A stretch of DNA of 64,000 nt from JBMYTN01 sp049604415 (lineage in GTDB: Bacteria; Pseudomonadota; Alphaproteobacteria; Rhodospirillales; Rhodospirillaceae), in NCBI GenBank assembly GCA_049604415.1, contig JBMYTN010000007.1, positions 81,855 through 145,854 of the forward strand. Reading direction: 5' to 3'. Each line of letters starts with the position of its first letter. Within the stretch, counting starts at the first letter, position 1. Positions 54,627 through 62,397 of the stretch are shown here, in pieces. A program made the position numbers and the translations under genes. The notes under the pieces are model-generated. The model worked only from the letters and a program-made list of their open reading frames with translations. It was not told where the DNA came from and did not search any database.

Positions 54627-55454
54627 ATGATGCCAGAGCTGTTACGCCCCGCCGATCCGCAGGGATGGTTTGATCCCCGTGACTGCCTGCAAGGCTTTTT
54701 GCCCGATTTATATTACCCGAAATACCGCAATGGTGTGTCCGGGGCATGGACGGTCAAAGTCATCAACATGTTCACCGCCCGGGGCTATTACGGGGACATG
54801 TTCCCGATGAATGGGGCGATCATTTTATCCGGCCCAACAGACAACCAGGGCAAACAATCTTGGATGTCCATGCTGCCCGTTGAGCTGGAGAGCCAGGAAA
54901 TCGGGTTGCGGGCCGCCTGTGGCCATACGGTTGTCTTTGGCATGGGGATGGGCTGGTTGGCCGCCAATGTCGCCATGCGGCCTGAGGTGGAGCGGCTGAC
55001 CATCGTTGAGCGGGACCCCTCCATCCTGGCCCTGATCGGCGAGCAAAAGGTCTTTGAGCAATTGCCTGAAGACGTCCAAGCCAAGGTCACCATCATCAAT
55101 GCGGACGCCCTGACCTGGAAGCCCGATGGGGCGGTGGACAGCCTGCAGGCGGACATTTGGCTCAGTATTGTCGAGGATGGCAAATTCGCCCAAGCCCGGC
55201 GAATGCAGGACAATGTCCAAGCCGATCAAGTCTATGTCTGGGGCCAGGAGATGGAGTTGGTCCGCTATGCCTGTCGGCGGCAAAACAGCGACAGCCCGAG
55301 CCTGGATTGGCCGCTCCTGAAGGCCATCGCTGCCGAAGAGGTTGGGTTGCCCTTGATTTTCCCCGAGCAAGACGACTTCCCGGCCCGGGTTCAGGCCGGG
55401 GCGCAATGGTGGGTGCCGCGCGAGGAAAACTGGTGGCGGGCTGAGGCCGCTTGA
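54627..55454 (+). CDS. Spermidine-synthase/class I methyltransferase-like protein
   Basis: 275 residues, cytoplasmic. The middle is a Rossmann SAM-binding-type fold: HTVVFGMGMGWLAANVAM (glycine-rich loop), EVERLTIVERDPSILALI with the acidic residue ending strand 2, KVTIINADALTW, and ADIWLSIVEDG. The pattern resembles spermidine-synthase-like and small-molecule methyltransferases. The N-terminal ~90 residues (PLLYYPKYRNG-like region DLYYPKYRNGVSGAWTVK) and the Trp-rich C-terminus (QWWVPREENWWRAEAA) are not recognised. It starts ~130 bp after nasS behind a structured leader. The weak ribosome site suggests regulated or coupled initiation. Function unassigned. Confidence 0.6.
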   Translation: MMPELLRPADPQGWFDPRDCLQGFLPDLYYPKYRNGVSGAWTVKVINMFTARGYYGDMFPMNGAIILSGPTDNQGKQSWMSMLPVELESQEIGLRAACGHTVVFGMGMGWLAANVAMRPEVERLTIVERDPSILALIGEQKVFEQLPEDVQAKVTIINADALTWKPDGAVDSLQADIWLSIVEDGKFAQARRMQDNVQADQVYVWGQEMELVRYACRRQNSDSPSLDWPLLKAIAAEEVGLPLIFPEQDDFPARVQAGAQWWVPREENWWRAEAA

Positions 55455-55499
55455 TCCTATAACGGGTGCCCTGCCGCAGCCTTTCCCAAAGGGGACCCC

Positions 55500-56075
55500 A
55501 TGGCTTTGCCCAGCATCCGCCTGAACGCACCTGTCACCATTCTCTATTTCTTTTTGGCCTTGGCCGTGACCTGCGCCGATATGGTCATGGATCTGACCGG
55601 CCCTTTGGCAGCCTTTGGCCCGCCACGGCTGACGGTTGAATATGGCCTGCGCTTGCTCGGCTCCCCTCTGGTCCATGGAGACCTGACCCATTTGTTTGGC
55701 AATTTTGCCTTTTTGCTGTTGCTTGGCCCGGTGCTCGAAAACCGTTTTGGGTCCAAGCGGGTCCTTCTGATGTTTCTGGTCACCGGAGCGGTGGTGGCGG
55801 CTCTGCATGGCTTGTTGTTTCCCGGTGGCCTGATTGGAGCCAGCGGGGTGGTGTTCATGGCGGTGATGCTGGTGGCCTATTCCTCGGCCCGGGGCGGCGG
55901 CATTCCGCTGACCTTCCTGCTTATTGCCGCCTTGTTCCTGGGTAAGGAGATCTTAGCCTCCCTGAACCCGGACCAGGTCAGCCAGTTCGCCCATTTGGCG
56001 GGCGGGGCGCTGGGTGTGCTGTTTGGTGCCTTCTACCGATCCGTCCGGCTGGATGGCTCCAGCGGGTTGGTTTAG
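55500..56075 (+). CDS. Rhomboid-family intramembrane serine protease
   Basis: 191 residues, about six membrane helices. The rhomboid core is complete: His64 and Asn68 in HGDLTHLFGNFAF (oxyanion-hole region), ENRFGSKRVL loop, catalytic Ser115 in LIGASGVVFM, and catalytic His165 in QFAHLAGGALG. This is a compact bacterial form without extra domains. Substrates are usually single-pass membrane proteins; none can be named. Start at 55500 follows AAAGGGGA. Neighbouring genes give no clear functional link. Confidence 0.9.
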   Translation: MALPSIRLNAPVTILYFFLALAVTCADMVMDLTGPLAAFGPPRLTVEYGLRLLGSPLVHGDLTHLFGNFAFLLLLGPVLENRFGSKRVLLMFLVTGAVVAALHGLLFPGGLIGASGVVFMAVMLVAYSSARGGGIPLTFLLIAALFLGKEILASLNPDQVSQFAHLAGGALGVLFGAFYRSVRLDGSSGLV

Positions 56076-56105
56076 GGATCGGGAGGTCTTGGGAAAGGCT
56101 CGGCC

Positions 56106-56537
56106 ATGGACGCTGTGTTTGCCGCCCTGGAGGCCTTGCCGCCCATCGCTGCCCTGCGGTTCTCCGGCACGCTCTATGCCCTGGTCAATGGCAGCCACAT
56201 TCTGGGCATCGCCTTGTTGGTCGGGGGCGTGCTGTCCCACCATGTCAGCGTCTGGACCGGTGTCCCGGCCCCAACGCGACCGCTTTGGGTCGCGGTGGCA
56301 GGCCTGCTGCTGGCCTTGGGCAGTGGCGCGGTTCTGTTTGCCACCCGGGCCAGTGAATACGCCGCCAATCCGGCGCTGCAGATCAAGCTGATCCTGATCA
56401 GCGCCGCTTTGACCAATGTGTTTGTCTATTACCGGATCGCTGGACCCCGGGGGCGGCGGGTTTGCCTGATCCTGTCTGCCGGGTTTTGGATCACCCTAAT
56501 CTATGTCGGGCGCTGGATCGCCTTCGTCCGCGTCTAA
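56106..56537 (+). CDS. Four-helix membrane protein (DUF6644/DUF2214-like)
   Basis: 143 residues with four predicted membrane helices (YALVNGSHILGIALLVGGVL, WVAVAGLLLALGSGAVLFA, LQIKLILISAALTNVFVYY, LILSAGFWITLIYVGRWIAF). A His in the first helix (GSHILG) and paired His in LSHHVS could bind a metal or heme. The ASEYAANPALQIK segment is typical of DUF6644-type proteins. These are commonly found next to DUF6152 proteins, and one lies convergent 19 bp away. Function unknown. Confidence 0.65.
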   Translation: MDAVFAALEALPPIAALRFSGTLYALVNGSHILGIALLVGGVLSHHVSVWTGVPAPTRPLWVAVAGLLLALGSGAVLFATRASEYAANPALQIKLILISAALTNVFVYYRIAGPRGRRVCLILSAGFWITLIYVGRWIAFVRV

Positions 56538-56556
56538 CCTTAGATCGGAAATCGCT

Positions 56557-56991
56557 CTAATCGCGGTTCGGATACAGGTCGTAGAGTGTGCCTTTGATCC
56601 ACAGCCGCTCGGCCTTGACCAGCTTGTCTTCAATGTCGGCTGAGGGCTGGCCCAGCACTTTGATCTCGGTCCCCGGGGCGAGGTCCCCGTCCTTCAGCCC
56701 GGCGCGCTCATTGCGCCAGGGCTGGCCGACCTCGATGGTCCAGACCTCTTGGTTGACCTGCAAGGTCAGCACCCCATGGGGCAGGCCCAGCTCGGCTGCG
56801 GTGATCCGCCCGGAAACCTCAATATTGCCGCCGGTGGTCCAGGCCCAGCCATGGTGGGCTTTGGCTGGCAGCGCGGTCGCAGCTGCAAAGGCCAGCAGCG
56901 CCAGGGCCAGCAACACCCCCCAGCCAAAACGCAGGGACTGCGAGGGATCGGCGGCTTTGGCGCGCGCGACGGTCTTGCGGGACGGATGCAT
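56557..56991 (-). CDS. DUF6152-like exported protein
   Basis: 144 residues. N-terminal membrane/signal segment (WGVLLALALLAFAAATALPAKA) followed by the start of the mature protein HHGWAWTTGG. The remainder is a small beta-rich domain: IEVSGRITAAELGLPHGVLT, VWTIEVGQPWRNERAGL, GTEIKVLGQPS, and a closing KAERLWIKGTLYDLYPNRD. The HHGW start, the LxxPHG motif and the VGQPWRNERAGL block are characteristic of DUF6152. Paired histidines after the signal peptide suggest metal binding. Start 56991 follows GGGAG; the longer frame to 57027 is not needed. It converges on the DUF6644-like gene. Confidence 0.72.
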   Translation of the reverse strand: MHPSRKTVARAKAADPSQSLRFGWGVLLALALLAFAAATALPAKAHHGWAWTTGGNIEVSGRITAAELGLPHGVLTLQVNQEVWTIEVGQPWRNERAGLKDGDLAPGTEIKVLGQPSADIEDKLVKAERLWIKGTLYDLYPNRD

Positions 56992-57113
56992 GGGGGATCT
57001 CCCTGAGTGATGGCACGGGCTGTGCATTCTGTCAGATCAGGGCTGAAACCGGTGGGATCAAGGGACCCGCTTTGCTTTTAAGGCGGCGGGCCAAAATAAA
57101 CCGAAGCGCTTTT

Positions 57114-58043
57114 TTATGCGTCGGCCCCTGGTGGCGGCCTACGGGTTAAGCGGATCACCACAGCTTCGCCCCGGCAATTGAAGCGCACCGGGGGCACGCC
57201 GACCCCGAGGCCGCTGCTGGTGTGGCCCGCCATGCTGCCTTTGGTCCAAGGACCGACAGCCAGCTCCTTATGGGTGTCCAGGGAGACAAACACCGGTTTG
57301 CCGCCGGGCAGGCAGATTTGACCGCCATGGGTGTGGCCACAGAGGTAAACCTCGGCCCCGATCTCAGCGGCCATGGTGGCCATATCCGGGGTATGGACCA
57401 GGGCGATGCGCAGATCGCCCTCGGGCAAGGCGCGCAGGGCGGTTTCGGCCTCTGGGGTGTAGAAGCGATTGACGTCATCCACACCGGTAAGGGCGATGCT
57501 GTGATCCCCATCGCGCAGGGTGGTCTGCTCATTGACCAGCACGGTCATGCCCAGCTGTTCCAAAGCCGGGACCATGTCATGACCATCATGGTTGCCCAAC
57601 ACCGCAAACCAGCCAAAGCGGCTTTGGATGCCCGCTTTCAGAGCGCCTAGCCAGGGCGTGATTTCCGGCGGGGTGGGCTTGCCATAGGTCTGCACATCGC
57701 CGGTGAGGGCCACCAGATCGACTTCCACCCCCGCTAACAAGCTTAAGGCCTTCTCTTCCAAACCCGGCAGGGTGCCAAAATGCAGGTCGGAGAGATGCAG
57801 GATGGTGAACCCTTCTAGAGCCTCGGGCAGACGCGGCACGGTCAGGTCCTGATGGCGCAGTTGCACATCCAGGGCATTGCGAATGCCCCGGTTTTTGAGG
57901 CCACTGGCCTGGATCACCGCACTGGTCAGCGGTTCAATATCGGTCAGGAAATTATGGCGGCGGGGTCCGGCGATGGAGACCCGGTCCCGGTCCTGTTCCA
58001 TTGGGATGCGGCGTTCCCGCCAGCTGTCTCGGGGGCTGCTCAC
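57114..58043 (-). CDS. YaeI-type metallophosphoesterase
   Basis: 309 residues from the GTG at 58043. Calcineurin-like dinuclear-metal phosphodiesterase: ILHLSDLHFG (Asp86, His88), LVALTGDVQTYG, WFAVLGNHDGHD, IALVHTPDM, and YLCGHTHGGQICLPG. All metal ligands are visible. Family members such as YaeI and YkuE act on phosphodiesters and are often membrane-associated. The GTG overlaps the glycosyltransferase stop (GTGA) with AAGG upstream, implying coupling; ATG 58001 is an alternative start. It could act on a lipid or lipid-carrier product of its partner, but that is inference. Confidence 0.86.
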   Translation of the reverse strand: MSSPRDSWRERRIPMEQDRDRVSIAGPRRHNFLTDIEPLTSAVIQASGLKNRGIRNALDVQLRHQDLTVPRLPEALEGFTILHLSDLHFGTLPGLEEKALSLLAGVEVDLVALTGDVQTYGKPTPPEITPWLGALKAGIQSRFGWFAVLGNHDGHDMVPALEQLGMTVLVNEQTTLRDGDHSIALTGVDDVNRFYTPEAETALRALPEGDLRIALVHTPDMATMAAEIGAEVYLCGHTHGGQICLPGGKPVFVSLDTHKELAVGPWTKGSMAGHTSSGLGVGVPPVRFNCRGEAVVIRLTRRPPPGADA

Positions 58044-59110
58044 GCGCTGTTGGCCTTCTGATCTTGCGTGCCCATCTGGTCGTCCTCTGGGGTGCCAGAG
58101 CCATAGAGGCGCATGACGGTCAAAACAAACTTGCGATAGTCCCAATAGGGGATCATTGGGGCCTGCATTTTCATCGATAGGAAGATCAGGATGATGGTGA
58201 CCGCCGCGCTGATCGCCAGGACCAGAATGATCGCCAGCTGCAAGATGATGATCGAGGTCCAGCCACTGAGCGGCACATCCGTGGCCAGGCGCAGAGATAC
58301 CGCCGTGACCATGGTGGTTAGGATCAAAATGCCCAAGCCGACTATGCCCATCATCAACCGTGCCGAGAGAATATCCGCATGAACCGCAAAGGCGCTAAAG
58401 GCATGCACGGTCATCGAATACAGGTTCATCTTCGACTTGCCGAATTTGCGCACACCGCGCTCAGCCTCAATGCTGGTATAGGGCAGGCGGGAGCGCATGA
58501 TCGCCGCCGGATAGTGGCTCCACAGCGCTGAAATATGGGCCAGCCGAGGCACCAGTGGTCCTGGGCAGACGCTGTAATTGCCGACTTCGATCTGATTGCC
58601 CACCAGCAGCCGGTAAAGCCGCTGATAACCCCAATAAAACATTTTGAACATCAGGCCTTCCTGACGTCGGGTCCGGGCGGCAAAAACGATGTGATGCGGG
58701 TCCGTGTCGCGGCAGGTCTGGATCAGCTGTTCGATATATTCCGGCTTATCTTCGTGATCGCCGTCCATCATAATCAAATAGTCGGTTTTGACATGGGAGG
58801 CGATATAGCCGATGCCGACCGCTTGGGCGCGCTGGTTGCCTTGATTGGTCGCCAAATCGATCACATCGATATGGGTGATGGCTTTGGGCTCATAGGCCGC
58901 CAACTCCTCGCGACCGTGAAACCGGCTCGAGCCGTCATCGACGATCACCACGCGGCCGATCAAATTCAGCCGCGCCAGCTCTGCATCGATATCCGGGATC
59001 AGAGTTGCGATGGACTGCCAGTCATTGAGCGTGGTGGTTAACACCGTGACGGTTTCTGGTTCGATTTCGCTTACGGTTTTTGGGCTTGGCGTATCGGCAA
59101 GCTCGGTCAT
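58040..59110 (-). CDS. Family 2 glycosyltransferase with C-terminal membrane helices (GtrB/DPM1-like)
   Basis: 356 residues. N-terminal GT-A domain (~20-230): VTVLTTTLNDWQSIATLIPD, RVVIVDDGSSRF, NQGNQRAQAVGIGYIASHVK and the metal-binding DxD in LIMMDGDHEDKPEYI. Two long hydrophobic segments follow (LMMGIVGLGILILTTMVTAV and IIILQLAIILVLAISAAVTI), as in polyprenyl-phosphate glycosyltransferases. These transfer a sugar to undecaprenyl phosphate at the inner membrane face. Start 59110 follows GGAG; the longer frame to 59245 is rejected. It is coupled to the metallophosphoesterase and divergent from a methyltransferase. Confidence 0.87.
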   Translation of the reverse strand: MTELADTPSPKTVSEIEPETVTVLTTTLNDWQSIATLIPDIDAELARLNLIGRVVIVDDGSSRFHGREELAAYEPKAITHIDVIDLATNQGNQRAQAVGIGYIASHVKTDYLIMMDGDHEDKPEYIEQLIQTCRDTDPHHIVFAARTRRQEGLMFKMFYWGYQRLYRLLVGNQIEVGNYSVCPGPLVPRLAHISALWSHYPAAIMRSRLPYTSIEAERGVRKFGKSKMNLYSMTVHAFSAFAVHADILSARLMMGIVGLGILILTTMVTAVSLRLATDVPLSGWTSIIILQLAIILVLAISAAVTIILIFLSMKMQAPMIPYWDYRKFVLTVMRLYGSGTPEDDQMGTQDQKANSA

Positions 59111-59282
59111 CCCACGGGAAACTCCAGCAATGAAAGGCGGGGCGATCCTAGCCAACAAAGCCCGGATCGACAACTGAAGAGCAGCAGGTTGTCTCTTAGG
59201 CCTGTTGATTTCATTGACACCCCCGCCAGACTGCAATACTTGCATGGGAACTCACAAAAACTTTGACTGAGAAGTGTGTCGC

Positions 59283-60053
59283 ATGCAAAGCGAGATGTTC
59301 GACGCCCATCGCCGTGTCGAAGCCGATCATTGGTGGTTTGTCGGCCGCAGGCAGGCCCTGGATGGCTTGATGAAAGTGGCCCAAGAGGCCCCGAATACCG
59401 GCTCTATTGTCGATGTTGGCTGCGGCACCGGCGGCATGGTCGCCATGCTGCACAAACGCTGGCCGATGATCGGCGTTGATGCCTCCGATGAAGCCATCGG
59501 CATGGCCAAAGCGCTCTATCCGGAGTGCGATTTTCGCGTTGGCTATGTGCCGCAAGATCTGGAACCGCTCTCAGCGGATGCCTCGCTGTGGTTGCTGCTG
59601 GATGTGTTGGAACATATCGAAGACGACAAAACCTTCTTAGGCGATGTGATCAGCAAGGCCCGGGTGGGCAGCCATATCCTGGTGACCGTGCCTGCGGACC
59701 CCCGGCTGTGGAGCCAGCATGACGTGACCGCCCTGCATCAGCGCCGCTATGAGCGCGATAGTCTGGCGGCCTTGTGGTCCGATCAGCCGGTCTCCGTGCG
59801 GCTGTTCTCCCACTTTAATTCGCGGCTGTATCCGTTGATCTATCTGGCCCGGTGGTTGGGCAATAAGTTCAAGTTTTCCTACGGCAAAGACGGCACCGAT
59901 TTTGGCATCCCGCCGGCCCCGGCCAATGCGCTGTTGGCCAAGATTTTTGGCGGGGAAGGCGAAGTGTTGCTGAAGACGTTGGACAGCGACAAGCCCCAGT
60001 TCCACCAGGGCTGCTCGCTGGTCGCCCTGCTACGCCGGGAGGCCGAGGGCTAG
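59283..60053 (+). CDS. Class I SAM-dependent methyltransferase
   Basis: 256 residues. SAM-binding motif I VDVGCGTGGMVAML, motif II acidic residue in MIGVDASDEAIGMAK, motif IV region LLLDVLEHIEDDKTFL, and HILVTVPADPRLWSQHD. The N-terminal MFDAHRRVEADHWWFVGRRQ segment (HWWFxxRR) is typical of methyltransferases in polysaccharide or lipid-carrier sugar clusters, in line with the divergent GT2 gene. A hydrophobic helix near residue 180-195 (LYPLIYLARWLGNKF) may attach it to the membrane. Start 59283 (ATG) follows AGAAG. Its 3' end overlaps btaB on the other strand by 24 bp. Confidence 0.86.
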   Translation: MQSEMFDAHRRVEADHWWFVGRRQALDGLMKVAQEAPNTGSIVDVGCGTGGMVAMLHKRWPMIGVDASDEAIGMAKALYPECDFRVGYVPQDLEPLSADASLWLLLDVLEHIEDDKTFLGDVISKARVGSHILVTVPADPRLWSQHDVTALHQRRYERDSLAALWSDQPVSVRLFSHFNSRLYPLIYLARWLGNKFKFSYGKDGTDFGIPPAPANALLAKIFGGEGEVLLKTLDSDKPQFHQGCSLVALLRREAEG

Positions 60054-60797
60054 GGTGTCCTGGTCCTGGTCCGGCGTGATCGCACAGAGCCAGGCATAAT
60101 CCCGAAACAGGGCCGTGCTTCTGGGCGCAGCCCCGGTGGTGGTGGCAGCCAAATTGGCCAGCACATCGGGCATGCTGTCCCGGGGGGTGACATGGAAGCG
60201 GCGCAGCCAGACCCGCAGGGCGGAGCGGAACAGGCGCGGCAACCGGGCCTGGGTGCCAAAATCCACGCAGGAGAGCTGTCCCAACAACGCCCCCGTTTCC
60301 GGGTCACGGCGCAGCACCCCCAGCCCGGCGGCTAAGGCCTGCTCCCAGGGCGGGATCATGGACAAGCAATAAGACAAGAACACCCGGTCAAAAGCGGTGA
60401 CCTCTGGCCCGAACAGGGCTTGGGGATCAAAATCCGCCGCATCGCCCTGGGCCAGATGGATCCGGTCCGACAGACCAGCTTTGCGGATCGCCTTTTCGGC
60501 GGTCAGCAACATTTCTGCCGATATGTCCAAGCCATAGAACTGAGCCTGGGGATGGGTGCGGGCCGCCGTGATCAAATTGCGCCCGGTGCCACAGCCAATT
60601 TCCAGCACCAGCCCACCTGGCGGCGGATCAAGCTCGGCAATCAGGCGGTCCCGACCCAGCAGATAGTATTTCCGCGTCAGGTCGTAGAAATGGCGCTGAT
60701 TGCGATAGACCGTGTCCATCAGGGCCGAGTGGTGGGGCAAGGCGGAGTGATGGGGAGGCTCCGCTCCGGATCCTTGGGAGTCCGACACCGGTTTCAC
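60030..60797 (-). CDS. btaB: Diacylglyceryl-homoserine N-methyltransferase
   Basis: 255 residues. BtaB methylates diacylglycerylhomoserine three times to give the betaine lipid DGTS. The N-terminal SALMDTVYRNQRHFYDLTRK and YYLLGRDRLIAEL segments are characteristic of BtaB, followed by the SAM motif VLEIGCGTGRNL and YGLDISAEMLLTAEKAI, LAQGDAADFDP, and FLSYCLSMIPPWEQAL. The C-terminus (DYAWLCAITPDQDQ) also fits. The GTG at 60797 overlaps the btaA stop (GTGA), giving a coupled pair; ATG 60719 is the alternative but would trim the conserved lead-in. Confidence 0.88.
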   Translation of the reverse strand: MKPVSDSQGSGAEPPHHSALPHHSALMDTVYRNQRHFYDLTRKYYLLGRDRLIAELDPPPGGLVLEIGCGTGRNLITAARTHPQAQFYGLDISAEMLLTAEKAIRKAGLSDRIHLAQGDAADFDPQALFGPEVTAFDRVFLSYCLSMIPPWEQALAAGLGVLRRDPETGALLGQLSCVDFGTQARLPRLFRSALRVWLRRFHVTPRDSMPDVLANLAATTTGAAPRSTALFRDYAWLCAITPDQDQDTLALGLPA

Positions 60798-62080
60798 GCG
60801 TCCTTGCGGATGTAAAGGTGGAAGCCGCCATAGATCGAGGACCGGTCTTGGGCCCCCAAGGCCAGGCTTTCCTCGGCCTCGTAGGTCCAATGATCCAGGA
60901 TCTCATCGGCGACCCGACCCGGCAGCAGGCTCGGCTCCGCAGCGGTGCGGAACACCACACGCGCACCGGGGCGGGCGGTGCGGGTGACCTCGGCCCACAA
61001 CGTATTCAGTTGCTCGTCGGTCATCCAATCCTGGGCATCCAGAAGTACATAGGCGTCCATGGACTGGTCATCCTCGCCATTCAGATGCTCAACAAAGTTC
61101 TTATTGTGAACTTGGACCCGATCGGCGCGTGCGCGGATGGTGTCAAAATGCTCAGCGCGCAAATAAGGCGGCAGCGGACCGGATTCGCCGGTGCTTTCGC
61201 CGCTGCTCTCACCGCCGGTCAGGGCACCCATCGGGGCATAGCCGCGCGAGAAGGCCTGCCAAGCAAAATAGTTTTCCTTCAGCGGGAAGGCGCAGGCCAG
61301 CTTTTCCAGACGCTCGCGCAGCACCGCAGCCATATCGCCATTATGGGCCGAGGCCAGGGCTTCATATTGCGCCGGCGGAATGCCCAAACCATAGAGCGAC
61401 ATTTTTTTCGAGGTCACCCAGCGCACCATCCGCTTGTCGAACAGCGGGGCCAGGACCGTATCAAAATAGCTGCGTTGCTCTTCCAGGGTCCGGGCCTCGC
61501 AGAAGTCCTTCGGATCGACGCCATAGAGCCGGGCGAAGCGGTGGGCGGCCCCGATGAACCAGCCCAGCAGGCCATTGCGGTACAGATCCCGGGAGAACAA
61601 GGTGATGCGCCGCCGACCCCAATTGGCCAGATCGCGGCCTTCCCAATAGGTACGGGTGGTCGGATCGATTTGGTCGCGCAGGAAACGCTCATAGGCCGCG
61701 ATATTGGCCTTTTCATCGGCTTCGCCAAAGAAGCGATAGAAGCTGTCATAGGTCGGCAGATGCTGAGCTGCGGCCAGTTTCAGCCGCCCCAGTGCCACAT
61801 GGGCCCGGTTCAGGTCCACCGCGATGATCTCTTTCGGATCAGCGATCAAATAGGACAGCATGTTGCAGCCGCCAGAGGCAATGGTGATCAGCCGGTCACC
61901 CTGGGACAGGCGCAGGGCGCGCATATCCACATCCGGGTCTTCCCAGATTTGCGGATAGACCATGCCCTTGAAAGCGAAGGTGAACATGCGCTCCAGGAAG
62001 CCGTCCTTAGAGGCGGCATGGGAGCGGTGCACCGCATCCCCCAGACGTTTTTTGGAGTCCTTGAGCGCTGCGTCAGCCAT
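60794..62080 (-). CDS. btaA: SAM:diacylglycerol 3-amino-3-carboxypropyltransferase
   Basis: 428 residues. BtaA (DUF3419) moves the 3-amino-3-carboxypropyl group of SAM to diacylglycerol, the first step of DGTS betaine-lipid synthesis. Markers: FKGMVYPQIWEDPDVDM, DRLITIASGGCNMLSYLI, EIIAVDLNRAHVALGRLKL, YDSFYRFFGEA, YWEGRDLANWGRRRITLF, NKNFVEHLNGEDDQSMDAYV, and LLDAQDWMTDEQL. A small low-complexity insert with repeated GES(S/T) (GGESSGESTGESG) interrupts the domain before PLPPYLRAEHF. Start 62080 follows AAGGA. DGTS replaces phospholipids under phosphate starvation; no Pho box was recognised upstream. Confidence 0.93.
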   Translation of the reverse strand: MADAALKDSKKRLGDAVHRSHAASKDGFLERMFTFAFKGMVYPQIWEDPDVDMRALRLSQGDRLITIASGGCNMLSYLIADPKEIIAVDLNRAHVALGRLKLAAAQHLPTYDSFYRFFGEADEKANIAAYERFLRDQIDPTTRTYWEGRDLANWGRRRITLFSRDLYRNGLLGWFIGAAHRFARLYGVDPKDFCEARTLEEQRSYFDTVLAPLFDKRMVRWVTSKKMSLYGLGIPPAQYEALASAHNGDMAAVLRERLEKLACAFPLKENYFAWQAFSRGYAPMGALTGGESSGESTGESGPLPPYLRAEHFDTIRARADRVQVHNKNFVEHLNGEDDQSMDAYVLLDAQDWMTDEQLNTLWAEVTRTARPGARVVFRTAAEPSLLPGRVADEILDHWTYEAEESLALGAQDRSSIYGGFHLYIRKDA

Positions 62081-62397
62081 CCTCGCCCGTTCCTTTATCT
62101 CTCTGCTGTTTAAAGCCCCATGCCAGCACCCGGCGCGGTCTGTCCGCCGCTCGGGCCCGTTTTGGCACCGGCGGACCATAGCCGAGCCCGGGGCGGGCGC
62201 AATGTGACGGTCTGGTTAAGATTTCTTGAAGGCCGCAGCGAAGTGGTTTGGTATTTATCCAAAAAGTAGTGCGCCCATAAGAATATCCGCCCCATAGGCG
62301 AAATGTTGTTTTCCCTACCAATTTAGTCTGGTATTTTGGCCGATCGCATTTGGTTTATAGGCAGAGTCGCCGAACAACAAAAAAGGGAGGTTGGGGC
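62081..62397. other. Divergent intergenic region between btaA and the PAS chemoreceptor
   Basis: About 317 bp, no gene. It must carry both promoters. I see no convincing Pho box for btaA and no clear flagellar sigma-28 promoter for the chemoreceptor, although GCCGATCG occurs at about 62339-62346. The chemoreceptor ribosome site GGGAGG is at 62385-62390. Confidence 0.45.

Noticed and set aside
62320..62350. Possible sigma-28 promoter (GCCGATCG) before the PAS chemoreceptor
   Set aside because: The matching -35 element is absent at the right distance.
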